A model generated the notes under the pieces. That model was not told the DNA's origin and did no database searches. It was given only the letters and a program-made list of their open reading frames with translations. From Sipunculus nudus (Eukaryota > Annelida > Sipuncula > Golfingiida > Sipunculidae): a stretch of DNA of 64,000 nt. Location: NCBI GenBank assembly GCA_026874595.1, contig CM049315.1, positions 59,208,889 to 59,272,888 on the forward strand. The letters are read 5' to 3'. Position 1 is the stretch's first letter. Each line of letters starts with the position of its first letter. Positions 50,401 through 58,226 of this stretch are shown here, piece by piece. Position numbers and translations under genes: made by a program.

Positions 50401-50479
50401 TCTATTACAGATAAATGGAAAAATTATCCAAGTGCCAGAAGTGTCCCTTCCATATGTGGAGCCGGATATGTGTTCTTAG
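26030..50479 (+). CDS. MOXD1-like: DBH-like monooxygenase (MOXD1-type), right copy, 12 exons
   Basis: The product belongs to the dopamine beta-hydroxylase / MOXD1 family of copper type II, ascorbate-dependent monooxygenases; the substrate cannot be read from sequence. Exons: 26030-26302, 27606-27752, 30870-31040, 31506-31589, 37011-37190, 40153-40255, 42138-42304, 42611-42796, 43299-43358, 46824-46948, 47652-47835, 50411-50479. All phases join, giving a predicted 582 residues. Residues 1-20 form a signal peptide and about 30-180 a DOMON domain; Cu2-monooxygenase N and C domains follow. Expected CuH ligands are H239, H240 and H311; CuM ligands are H391, H393 and M466, by alignment to known family motifs. 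An in-frame TAG ends the protein before a C-terminal tail that the left copy keeps. Vertebrate MOXD1 is slightly longer (about 613 residues). Closeness to MOXD1 rather than DBH rests on motifs such as KHHVIK and TWGGLS. Exon edges are inferred from GT/AG and frame, not from transcripts. Confidence 0.92.
27606..27752 (+). CDS. MOXD1-like exon 2 (DOMON)
   Basis: 49 codons, phase 0 at both ends, acceptor CGCAG and donor GTAAGT. Encodes residues 92-140 including QDWTQQYG and RKLKACDSYDVDIT, typical of the second half of the DOMON domain. It matches 24,240-24,386 on the minus strand with 9 differences. Confidence 0.92.
28241..29467. mobile_element. hAT-like non-autonomous element, right intron 2
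   Basis: Termini are CAGTGGCGGATC and its exact complement, the end type common in hAT elements. Inside, a unit of about 183 bases containing GCTCAAATTTGATTTC recurs about four times (28,748, 28,929, 29,114, 29,297), and G and C runs lie next to the ends. Flanks share CTGTT but no clear 8-base duplication. Absent from the left arm. Confidence 0.75.
30870..31040 (+). CDS. MOXD1-like exon 3 (end of DOMON, linker)
   Basis: 57 codons after acceptor TGTAG. Encodes VRVIWAYGEADPSD and a RGTKS stretch that is characteristic of MOXD1. The donor GTTAGC is weak but identical in both arms, and joining here gives NPN-VSVP in frame. The open frame runs beyond the donor to 31,157; that extension is taken as intron. 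Confidence 0.85.
31506..31589 (+). CDS. MOXD1-like exon 4 (start of Cu2-monooxygenase N domain)
   Basis: 28 codons, phase 0. Encodes VSVPARDTTYWCQ through KHHVIK. TTYWC supplies a conserved disulfide cysteine, and KHHVIK directly precedes the CuH region. The donor is GTACGC. Confidence 0.92.
31711..31985 (+). mobile_element. tRNA-derived SINE, right intron 4
   Basis: A-box-like TGAGTGGTTAAG, B-box GGTTCGATTCC, then a body and an AAATAAATAAA end. It is somewhat longer than the left copy, with extra sequence after the head. Confidence 0.82.
32601..36041. mobile_element. Long-inverted-repeat block enclosing a minisatellite, right intron 4
   Basis: 32,601-32,930 (beginning CTGTCGAAAAAGGGTAG) is the reverse complement of the stretch from 36,041 back to about 35,510, with gaps. 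Shared marks are the ACGTCGTGTCAA and CATGAATCCACAGTA regions and a GGGAGAAACACG stretch. Just outside lies CAGGGGCGGATAC (32,567), a hAT-like end without a partner. The block is absent from the left arm. No transposase was seen. Confidence 0.65.
33160..35480. repeat. About 120-150-bp minisatellite with internal hairpin, interspersed with (TA)n
   Basis: Each unit contains TGTGGTCACATATGGTGTGA and CCACA, a self-complementary stretch, then AATAAATATTGACAAAAATA and GCCATATAAGTTTGTATT. Several units have TA expansions (33,811, 34,180, 34,930, 35,091, 35,275). Frames of up to 164 codons here are repeat by-products. Confidence 0.92.
36540..36680 (+). repeat. Fragment of a foldback element
   Basis: Resembles 38,310-38,430 and the complement of 38,660-38,810: GATATCGGTTAAATT, TTTCTGGGTCATTT, TATGGTCCATCTCTTTATTA. 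Confidence 0.6.
37011..37190 (+). CDS. MOXD1-like exon 5 (CuH site, first two histidines)
   Basis: 60 codons after TTTGCAG, donor GTAAGT. It carries GHESLVHHILIYAC, the CuH motif (H239 and H240), then several conserved cysteines and FAWAVGGG. Its left-arm counterpart is 17,234-17,413. Confidence 0.94.
37341..39349 (-). mobile_element. Solo LTR (gypsy-like) with nested insertion, right intron 5
   Basis: Ends TGTTACGG and CCTGTAACA match the LTR at 57,324-58,123. Direct ATGT copies flank it (37,337-37,340 and 39,350-39,353). The left arm at about 17,080-17,100 has the empty site. It is about 1.2 kb longer than the reference LTR because of an insertion from about 37,800 to 39,090. Confidence 0.82.
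38300..38830. mobile_element. Foldback/MITE-like element nested in the solo LTR
   Basis: 38,310-38,440 and 38,650-38,810 are inverted copies (GGTTAAATCTGTTACTTTTC and complement). No coding capacity. Confidence 0.65.
39724..39781. repeat. (TA)n microsatellite, right intron 5
   Basis: Pure TA run. Confidence 0.95.
40153..40255 (+). CDS. MOXD1-like exon 6 (third CuH histidine)
   Basis: 34 codons plus one base, acceptor TTTACAG, donor GTGAGA. Encodes the GFPIGLG turn and RLETHYDNP. The histidine in THY is the expected third CuH ligand (H311). Ends in phase 1 and completes a glycine codon with exon 7. Confidence 0.93.
40590..42010. repeat. 61-bp minisatellite, right intron 6 (about 23 copies)
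   Basis: Same unit as the left intron 6 in reverse complement: ATCAGGGGATAACATGATTA then TTACGGAATCGTTTTGCTAA. Roughly four times as many copies as in the left arm. Confidence 0.92.
42138..42304 (+). CDS. MOXD1-like exon 7 (N/C domain junction)
   Basis: 167 bases, acceptor CAACCAG, donor GTAAAT. Encodes FDSSGIRLTYT, NDIGIIEAG, the IPP turn and a cysteine-rich GHCVRECLEQ end, all family-typical for the junction between the two copper domains. Confidence 0.93.
42440..42600. repeat. TAA/TTC-rich microsatellite, right intron 7
   Basis: Counterpart of 15,415-15,545 in inverse orientation. Confidence 0.85.
42611..42796 (+). CDS. MOXD1-like exon 8 (CuM site, two histidines)
   Basis: 62 codons. 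Encodes LHSHLLG with the two CuM histidines (H391, H393) and DFNFQETRMLK. It has a 9-base tandem duplication that adds three residues (HVR) compared with the left copy. The donor GTAGGT is the first unit of an intronic minisatellite that resembles the exon end. Confidence 0.92.
42780..43110. repeat. 19-bp minisatellite spanning the exon-8 donor, right copy
   Basis: Tandem units of GTAGGTCACAGTGAAGAAA type begin in the last codons of exon 8 and run into intron 8, decaying after about 42,950. Confidence 0.85.
43299..43358 (+). CDS. MOXD1-like exon 9
   Basis: 20 codons between TTTTCAG and GTAAGG. Encodes GDSLAVECVYDSRGRSSYTW; the final Trp joins exon 10 to make the conserved TWGGLS. Confidence 0.9.
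43485..45930. other. Right-only inserted DNA in intron 9
   Basis: Two stretches (about 43,485-44,655 and 44,820-45,930) absent from the left arm surround a shared SINE fragment. They hold related segments about 740 bases apart (TTTTACGATCAACTT at 44,459 and 45,200), suggesting one repeat family. No gene recognised. Confidence 0.6.
44640..44800 (+). mobile_element. 3' fragment of the SINE, right intron 9
   Basis: GTGGGTTGTAG to CAATCCATGTAA matches the 3' half of 31,711-31,985; tRNA head absent. Present in both arms. Confidence 0.65.
46824..46948 (+). CDS. MOXD1-like exon 10 (CuM methionine)
   Basis: 125 bases after TTTTCAG. Encodes GGLSTSDEMCLAYLYYYP; the methionine in DEMC is the expected sulfur ligand of CuM (M466). 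The donor is taken as GTAAGG two bases after GT, because only that choice keeps frame into exon 11. Confidence 0.9.
47164..47219. repeat. (TA)n microsatellite, right intron 10
   Basis: Pure TA run; a second tract of similar type is at 47,333-47,431. Confidence 0.95.
47333..47431. repeat. (TA)n microsatellite, right intron 10, second tract
   Basis: TA run broken by AAAATATATATAAAAAT in the middle. Confidence 0.95.
47652..47835 (+). CDS. MOXD1-like exon 11 (end of C domain)
   Basis: 184 bases. Encodes FYDQRSRRFLV to VRCEATRQNRYP. A consensus donor (GTATGT) follows the CCG codon in both arms; reading through it would stop after two residues (right copy) or four (left copy). Using the donor gives phase 0 into exon 12. 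Confidence 0.85.
47890..49740. repeat. 41-bp minisatellite, intron 11 of right copy
   Basis: Same unit as the left array, in reverse complement as expected for the inverted arm, but only about 1.85 kb, more diverged and without the 1.68-kb period. Shorter sub-patterns recur between 49,140 and 49,620. Confidence 0.9.
50411..50479 (+). CDS. MOXD1-like exon 12, shortened by TAG
   Basis: After ATTACAG, 22 codons then TAG. The stretch PEVSLPYVEPDMCS resembles the last part of MOXD1. At the stop the left copy reads TCG; the frame beyond the TAG stays open for 20 codons with a hydrophobic composition. A polyadenylation signal AATAAA is at 50,579-50,584. The exon was found by frame, acceptor and conservation in the other arm. 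Confidence 0.82.
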   Translation: MNGKIIQVPEVSLPYVEPDMCS

Positions 50480-52559
50480 GCTGCGGGATTATCTCTTCCG
50501 GTGTTGGCATTTCTTGCGAATCGTTTCGTGTTTCTTATTTGATTTTTATTATTTATGTACGCATCTGTTTATCTATGTAATAAATACAATTTTAATTTAA
50601 CACATTATCCAATTTTGACAGATATGCCGAATTGTACAAAGTAAGTTTCATGATATGGGGAAAGTAGAATATAGTAGGCCAATCTTTCTTATAATTAAAC
50701 ACTGAAGGGAGAGGTCACTAAAGTCTGTTATTCTGCGACTACGGATACTCCATGAATTCAGCGTGTGACCTCCCAGGACCTTCCAGTCACACGCCCTGAG
50801 AAATGGAAGGATCCTACAGGTTTGGCCACCAGGAGCTAGTCGGAAAACACAAACCAAACCGAACGCTCCGTAAAACAAAATCTGATTGGCTTAGCGTGTA
50901 AAAAAGATGGATGCGCCCACACAGATCTCTTTGTGTGGCACTGCAAGAGAGGAAATTTATAAACAGTGGGAGATAAATCGACCTCAGGCCACACCGGAAA
51001 GTTAGTATAGAGATTGTTTTGAAAGGTGACGATTGCATCGTGTATATTCTAATGGGGGCTGGAAAAAGTCTGTGTTTCCAAGCACTAACGACCGAAATGC
51101 AAATTTACCGATACCTGCAACGTGATGGTTAAATATAATGCAGAAGGGAATCCCACAGAGACAGCAACCCTGGTAGCCAAACCTGACGGACAACTGGGGT
51201 TTCGTGTAGCGATCACAGCGGAGCGAATGTAAGAGTATCCGCTGCTTATGGAGCGCACGACTACGGACTAATCGTACAAAAACAGTCTCCGCTCACGTTT
51301 TGAGCTCTTTCAGGTCGCATTTATTTACATACCCTTATCATACCAGAACTCATTAATTCCTGCCTTTTTTGTTTTACACACTAAAACTCAGATGTTCGAA
51401 GTCAGAACACAGTGACTATAAAAAAAGTGCGGACACAATTCTGCCAGAATAATTTAAATTATTACTCCATTTCACTGATTGTAAACAATGTGATGATTTA
51501 TATTTACTCAACTATGGCTGCGTAATTTGTTTAAACGATATATGTACCTGTCAGAATAAACACACATAAACAATTTCAATAGGTATTTCAGTTTGTTTTT
51601 TTATTATATAAAGACAAACGTATGTCATTTCTTTCTTCCTTTCTTTATTTCGACTATTGCAGTCTTAACCTGGTAGTCTAGATTCTACTTAAACCGGTAC
51701 TTACGTTGACATATACCTGACATCAACACGGAGATATGATCCACGTAAGCTGGTTAATAACCACTGGTATCTTTGAACAAGATTATTGTTATTTACGGTA
51801 ACTACCGCTTTTACTTCTAAACGCCATTTAGTATTCAAATTTTTAACGATATAGAAATTTTAAATGTCTGATATCCAAATTTTTAACGATTAGAAATTTT
51901 AGATGTTTCTCATTTCAACTGAAAGTTTGCTTGAACCATATTTTAGCTAAATGCAATGGAAAAATTAGAATCACATTCGCAATCCACATGAATGTATGAG
52001 ACTAGACACAGGAAGTATCTGGTACAGATTTCTTACTCATACATTATGTTTCACTGAATGAACACAAGGTGGCGCTGAGATGCAGCAGCAGTTTTACCAT
52101 AATTAATATTGAAGATGTCTCGAGGTACCCCATAAATAAACCAGGCGCCCTCTAAGGTTGTGCAGGCTCCCCATGCAGCGGTTATACACTGCTGTCGTCT
52201 CTGATCTCTTTCGTGTAACTGCTGCTTTATATGGCAAGCTTTCCTGACTAAGAACACCAGAGTGGTCTGATTCTTGGCCCTGTGCCAGAAACTGTTATCA
52301 GACCAACCACAGTGGCTGTCCCATGTTAAACGTGTGGAGCTGGATGCACGATGTTATACCACGCTCTCATTGGTCTGGTTACAATTCTTTGCTCTGTGTG
52401 CACCCTGGTGGTCTTGCCAAGAAAATATTGCGGATTATTCGTTTATGTAACGCGTTTCATTTCTATAGTCGGTTAGTTTAGCCGTACATATTGAGTCTTT
52501 GAAGTCCATTTTCGAATGTGGGTAGCGTTAGGCTCTGCAAGAGTTTGTTAATAAACGAA
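50480..52559. other. Right-arm 3' flank
   Basis: Homologue of left-arm 1,421-3,296. Apart from the poly(A) signal and an interrupted open frame (50,650-51,193, minus) I see no gene. Ordinary diverged arm sequence. Confidence 0.5.
50579..50584 (+). terminator. Polyadenylation signal AATAAA of the right copy
   Basis: Canonical hexamer 100 bases after the TAG of exon 12, in the expected place for a short 3' UTR. The corresponding left-arm sequence has changed. Confidence 0.55.
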
Positions 52560-54032
52560 TATCGAGGCTTTAGAAGCCAAGCAGCGGGAAGACGCCGAGC
52601 GAGATGAAAGGGCTAGACGGAGAGAGATAGAGGGTGTACGTGAAGCAACAGAGAGGGAACGTGCTGCCGCAGAGAGTGAACGTAAAGCAGCAGAGCTTAA
52701 GCGCGAAGAACGTGAAACTCAGAGAGCTCCCGAGATAGAAAAGCTAAAATTGAAGTCTGCATTCAGCAGCGATGATCAGATAATAAATAGATGAGGTATA
52801 GGGAATCGGTCCCGAAACTCAAGCTCCCTCCGTGTGACGAGCAGCACGATAGGCTAGACAATTTTCTCGAACGATTTGAACGTTTAGCGATGTGTCAAGA
52901 CTACGATCGAGATAGTTTGGCTTTGCACTTAAGTCCTTTGTTGAGCGGTAAGACCATTGATACCTACGCACAATTAGCAGTTTGTGACACCCTGAACTAC
53001 AATAAGCTAGAGTTAACTCTTTTTTTAGCGTTATTAGATGCCTGAGGAAGATTATCGTAACAAGTTTCGGACTTGTAGGCCAGAGCGTGGCGAAACTCCC
53101 AGTCAGTTCGCGGTACGACTAAGCGGGAACGTCGATCATTCGATCGAGATCGCAGGCAGAAGCGATGACTTCAACCTTTTAGCTGACTTGCTGATGCGTG
53201 ACCATTATTTAAAATGTTGCAGCAATGATCTCTTTGTGTATCTGAAAGAGAGACAGTGTCGAGATAAAGATACCATGGCGGAGATAGCCGAGAGTTATAC
53301 GGAGACCGACGGCAAACACAGTTTTACGGCGAGTTCCCGAAATAGTGCTCCCGGTGCAGGTCAGCATGCAACTCGGTCGACAGAGGAAAGGACTGTGGAT
53401 CGCGAATCGGGAGAAGCCATCGGGAGGCATTTGTTGCTTCATATATAACGGTTTTGGGCATAAAACGCGTGAATGTAAACAGACCAGTGCCAGGTTTCGG
53501 GGAAGGTCTACCCCACAAGCATCGCATTCAGCTGTTGAACAGCGTAGGGCTAAGCCTAGTCGTAGTCAGGAGGCTCGACCGAAGCGCAAGCCGAGTCGAT
53601 GTGAACGGTTGTTGCGAAATCCGAGTCGGAAACCGCCGATTCTGTTGATCCGAATTCGGATAAACAGTTTCAGTCATTCGGATTGATTGCTCTGGAAGAG
53701 GGTCGTACGTCTTTGTGATGGTTTAGTAAATGACAAGGCAGCCAAAGTGTTAAGCGATTCCGGTTGTTCTTCATCAGGAGTAAGTGAAACATACATGGAT
53801 CCGGACCAGTTCACCGGACACAACGTCGAGTGTTGCTTGTTTGACGGATCAGTTAGGCGTTTTTCTATGATAAGTGTAGATTTTCCCTATTTTGTGGAAA
53901 CTATTGAAGTGATGGTAGTAGGAGATGCCGACTTAGCGCTTGGAAATGTATAAGAAACGATCCGAATCCTACATAAAAGTCTGATCGGAATTCCGTCATA
54001 GTCAAATGTTTGGAGTATCGCTATTCACCCGG
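52560..54032 (+). pseudogene. Gypsy-like gag-protease remnant, right arm
   Basis: In order: a charged, coiled-coil-like stretch (52,570-52,750), capsid-like frames at 52,791-53,045 and 53,038-53,448 (NKFR, PSQFAVRL), a zinc-knuckle remnant near 53,430 (GFGHKTREC, with one cysteine replaced by Tyr), and a protease-like frame with LSDSGCSS near 53,740. The parts lie in different frames and stop codons interrupt them. No RT, integrase or LTR follows; the arm homology ends at about 54,032. Confidence 0.78.
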
Positions 54033-54054
54033 CTTTTTTTTCTTTAAGCAGTTT

Positions 54055-55025
54055 CTATGGAAGTTCCGTTCGAGGTCCATGTCCGTAAATTAGTTTAGAG
54101 GGACAGAAACCCAAGGACTCTTGAAAGGATTCTATAACAGCAAACAGCAATAGGTGGTTTCCTTCATCCCAGTCTTTCTGTGTGTCATAGCAATAAGTTC
54201 TGATCATGTTTTTTAATGTCTGGTGAAAACGCTCGAGGGCGCCCTTACCCTCAGGATGGTATGGCGAAGAGCTGTACTGTTTTATACCTAGCTCAAGCAT
54301 AACTTGTTGTAATAAGCCAGACAAAAAAATTAGACCCTTGGTCAGACTGGACGGATTTAGGTAATCCAAAAGTTGTAAAAAACTTGGTCAGAGCCTTGAC
54401 AACACTTTTGGCATTAAATTTGCGCAATGGTATTGCCTTAGGGAACCTGGTAGATGCACACATAATTGTCAGCAAGTATTCATGTCCAGATTTTGTTTTG
54501 GGCAGTGGTCCAACCAGTTAACAATAATCCCACTGAATGGTCCCTCGAAAGCAGGAATAGGTCTAAGTGGGGCCTTAGGAGGATTCTGATTTGCTTGCCT
54601 ACCATCTGGCATGTATGGCATGATTTACAATATTGTACAACATCTTTCCTGAGGTTAGGCCAACAGAAGTGTGTACTTACTTTCTGATAAGTTTTATTTA
54701 TACCTAAATTGCCAGACAAAGGAGCCTCATGTGGCATGCTAAGAACTTCATTCTGAAAGCTTTTGGGCATTACTATTTGATGTTTGATGGCCCACTCATC
54801 ATCAGCGCATACATCAGGTGGTCGCCATTTACGCATAAGCACTCCAGTTTTGACATAGAAACAAACTGGGTTCTGTGACAGCTCATCTTTAGAAACTGTC
54901 CTGGGAAACAAACAGGAAATATCAGGGTCCTTATGCTGTTCAACGATAAGTTCTGACCTTGAGAATGTCATTAGACGAGTCACTAGTGACTCCCAGAGTG
55001 TTATTATCTGGACCAGTATCCTCAT
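54055..55025 (-). pseudogene. Retroelement integrase, inactivated
   Basis: The HHCC zinc domain is recognisable, but the second His is Asn (SGNLG); cysteines in CKSCHTC remain. In the core, SVQSDQGSNF keeps one catalytic Asp, whereas the first Asp position reads Asn (IVN). Frame breaks occur near 54,490 and 54,350. The HPEGKGALERFHQTLK stretch holds the Glu. Confidence 0.85.
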
Positions 55026-55241
55026 GTGTATTTTTCTTGGCCATAGATCTAGTTACAGCACATGAAGGATACAAACCAGGAATTTCCTGACTTTCCGGAT
55101 CAGTGTCCTAATCAAGTGACGGCTTTTCTGTCACTATTGGTACAGGCTGTACTTTGTCACCTGCAACATCATTGCCTAGTAGCAACTGAATTCCCTTAAA
55201 GGGAAAAGTAGTTTTAATGCCCACAGTAATAGTCCAAGAAA

Positions 55242-55913
55242 TCAAATCTGACTTAAAATGGATACTGTGAAGCGGAACTGAAGTGTGCCTGTCTGTGCAT
55301 GTGCACCAGTAAAGGACCTATTAGAAAATGGCAAAGTGTTTTCTAACATGAGGGTCTGGCCTGAACCAGTGTCCCTCACAATTCTAATAGGGAAAGAATC
55401 TGAAAAATCACTTGAAAGTGATACAAAACCATCATGTATGAATGGCTCAAATAACTCCATTTCAGAGTCAAGAGAGGAATCTACTACCTCAACCTCATCA
55501 AACAAAGAACTGACATTGAAGGTGTCAGTCATAAATTCTGTTTCATAGTCATCTAAGGAATCTACTTCCTTTTTATCATCAAACTCCTAATGGGAGTCAA
55601 CAGGGGAATTTTCCTTAGCAGAAACAAACTTTTGTTTGTCATAAGAGGACTTGGCCTCATTTGAAATACTCTCGCAAGAGTCATAAAAGGACTTAGCCTT
55701 ATCAAGAGAATACTCCTCGCAGGAGTCTTGAAAGGACCTAGCCTTATTTAATTCCTCGCAAGAATCAACTGAGGTTTTTACCCCGCAATCTACGGATTCT
55801 TCTTTGGATTTAGACGGCACCTGGGCCTCCGTAGCATCAAACTCTTTACTTGACTCAACAAAGGAGTTGTACCCCTTATTTACATGAAAAGAGCCTTGTA
55901 CTATACTATGCAA
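55242..55913 (-). pseudogene. Linker and retropepsin-like remnant
   Basis: A serine/aspartate-rich linker with repeated DSCEE-type motifs (55,913-55,587) and a protease-like segment RDTGSGQTLML (about 55,370). A stop codon separates the two frames. Confidence 0.65.
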
Positions 55914-55937
55914 AGATTTTAAAACAAAACCAGAAGG

Positions 55938-57060
55938 TTAGCTATTTGGTCTATTGGCAAGTTTCCAGCAGTCAGATATTAGATGACCTTCTTTCTTGCA
56001 GTAATGACAGATTTTCTTTGACTGGTCTTTGTTGGACTTAGACACAGTGGACGTGGACTGAGATGTAACTATGGGCTTTGTTGAACTATCAGGACTACTA
56101 GTACTGGGTGACTGCGCTGTAAACTTCTTTTGACCATACTGTTTTACATTCTTGTTTGTGAATGACTGGTTTGATTTGCTAGTAAAGGACATTTTGTGTG
56201 TTAATGAATAATCATCAGCTAATTGAGCAGCAATGTCAAGTGTTTCAGGACTTTTCTCATCGAGAAAAGTTTTAACATCTGCGTTAATGCAGCGCTTAAA
56301 TTCTTTAAGCAAAATCAACTGGCGCAAATTGTCATAATCTTTCATTACATTTTTAGAACTACACCAGCAATCAAACAACTGCTCTTTTGTCCTAGCAAAT
56401 TCGACGTAGGTCTGTTCTTTGCGCTTTTCCCAAATTCTGAATTTCTGGCGGTAAGCCTCTGGAACTAACTCATAACCTTTTAGGATTAACCGTTTTACCA
56501 GGTCATAGTCAGCAGCAGCTTCTACTGTAGCTCTGTATAAATTTCTCTGGCCTTGCCAGTCAATACACTTTGTATCAGAATAGTCCAATTTTCCTTAGGC
56601 CATTTTAAATTTTCAGCTACCTTCTCAAAGTGTAAGAAATATTTATCAACCTCTTTTTCTTGAAAAGATGGGACAAGTCTAATGTGTTTAGTAACATCAA
56701 AACTGTGAGTCGGGGCAGCATTTAGACTACGTTCTACTTTAAGTCTTTCTAACTCCAGTCGTTTTAATTCAATTTCTTTTTCTTTTTCTAGTCTGTCTCT
56801 TTCTAACCTTTCATGTTCTTCCCTCTCTTCTCTCTGTTTTTCTTATCTAATTCTAACTGTTTTAATGCTAGCTCATGTTGCATTTCTAACTTCTTTAATT
56901 CCAATTGCATAGCGAGGCTATCATTTTTTGGATGTTTCAACTTCAGTCTCTTCGATTAAACCTTTGCTAATAAGATCTTGCATGATTTTAGCAATGATAT
57001 CAGGCTTTCTCAAAGCTTTTCTCAAAGCTTTTTTCACACTTAGCCCAAAGTGTTGTCCCA
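55938..57060 (-). pseudogene. Retroelement gag, frameshifted
   Basis: A glutamate/lysine-rich coiled-coil segment (56,930-56,720) precedes a capsid region containing WPKENWTILIQS, then a frame change near 56,520 before YELVPEAYRQKFR. The zinc knuckle CHYCKKEGHLISDC (about 55,980) is complete. At least one frameshift separates the capsid halves. Confidence 0.82.
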
Positions 57061-57301
57061 AACTCAACAACTGTAATTTTACAACTGTTCAAGTTGATCA
57101 GGGTCGGGATCGTCAACAAATGTCTCAGGTTTGAAATCTTTGAAAAACTTTGAAAAGTTAAGATGTCAAAACAATAAGAATTAACCACTGAGATAAATCC
57201 TGTAAACAATGTACTGTAAACAATATGTAATCTTGTAAACAATGTATGATATAACAATGTGTCCAGGTCAAGGCCTAATAAATTTGAAAACTATTAAGCA
57301 T

Positions 57302-57320
57302 CCCGAAGAGAGCCCCCATT
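57302..57320 (-). other. Putative tRNA primer-binding site
   Basis: On the minus strand TGGGGGCTCTCTTCGGGAT follows the LTR after a few bases. It resembles binding sites for tRNA-Pro primers; exact tRNA match not tested. Confidence 0.6.
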
Positions 57321-57323
57321 TTA

Positions 57324-58123
57324 TGTTACGGAACCTAATATAAACAGATCACCTATGCGTGATGAACAAATTCTGTAACGGAGATAAAAAAATCAGATTC
57401 TGTAACACTAGGCAGCGTGAAATGTCTAGGGGAATAAATAAAAGTGTTTTTTTGTTAACAAATAACTATAATTTATCTTAAAACAACCCTAACATTACAA
57501 TACACTAAATCAATTCAATTATACAGTAAAACAGCAGTTTAGCAACAAGTCAAAACAATCACACAGAAAATAATGTATATGCACAGTACCTGGATACCAA
57601 CACCATCACAACGATAAGTCCTATAAATGTAAACTCCCGGAGAATGACAGTTCAGCGGAAAGTTCTTGCAGAATCTCTCCAGGAAGTAAACTGAAGTCCA
57701 AATGCATGAAATCCAGGAGAAAGTCTTTGAAAATGTCTAATTGCCGCATTCGTCGGATAAGGTCCTAGAATCTGACACGCGCTTCTGCGTCCGCTGGAAT
57801 CTGCTCTGCTGTCTCTGCCCTCTGTTTAAACACAGCCCCTTATATACTCTATACTCGGGAATTTTCCACTTCTCGAACAGTTTATAAGATCTTGCACAAT
57901 CACAGTAAACACGCGCTTCAGGAATTCTCTTGAAAACAGCGCCGTGTATCTCTACACACCAGGCTCATCACGTGACCCTCGACCAGGCGTGAAAGCTCAA
58001 GGCTCACATGACAACGAGAGCCCAACCAGCACGGATCAAACACAGAATGTAATACGCGGCCATACACGAGCGCCACAACAGGAGTTACGCCCGTATCACA
58101 TAATAAAAAGAGTACCTGTAACA
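57324..58123 (-). repeat. 5' LTR, 800 bp
   Basis: Starts TGTTACAGG and ends CCGTAACA on the minus strand, a short inverted repeat as in LTRs. Shares ends and long internal stretches with the solo LTR at 37,341-39,349. Confidence 0.85.
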
Positions 58124-58226
58124 CCAAGGTCCAAAGCTAACTGATCTGAATGATGTCAGACTGAGTACATTTGAAGTGAACGAATATGCATGGCCATCTA
58201 ATCAATCGTTTCATATATATTTTTCA

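Larger units (their letters stand above)
26425..54032 (+). repeat. Right arm of a giant inverted repeat
   Basis: Reverse-complement homologue of 622-25,585. It carries the full downstream part (exons 2-12) of the MOXD1-type gene on the plus strand, then a conserved 3' flank and a gag-protease remnant. Insertions present here and absent from the left arm include a hAT-like element (28,241-29,467), a long-TIR minisatellite block (32,601-36,041), a solo LTR (37,341-39,349) and two inserts in intron 9 (about 43,485-44,655 and 44,820-45,930). Confidence 0.93.
54040..58123 (-). mobile_element. Degenerate gypsy-like LTR retrotransposon, truncated
   Basis: On the minus strand: LTR (58,123-57,324), primer-binding site, gag, protease, then integrase. 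RT and RNase H are missing between about 55,100 and 55,250, and the 3' part including the second LTR is cut off where the right arm begins. Family judged from domain order and integrase type. Confidence 0.85.

Noticed and set aside
622-54032. Palindrome as a plain assembly or hairpin-read artefact
   Set aside because: The arms differ by substitutions, independent insertions with target duplications and array lengths, which a copied read would not. Misjoining of two haplotypes is less easily excluded and needs spanning reads.
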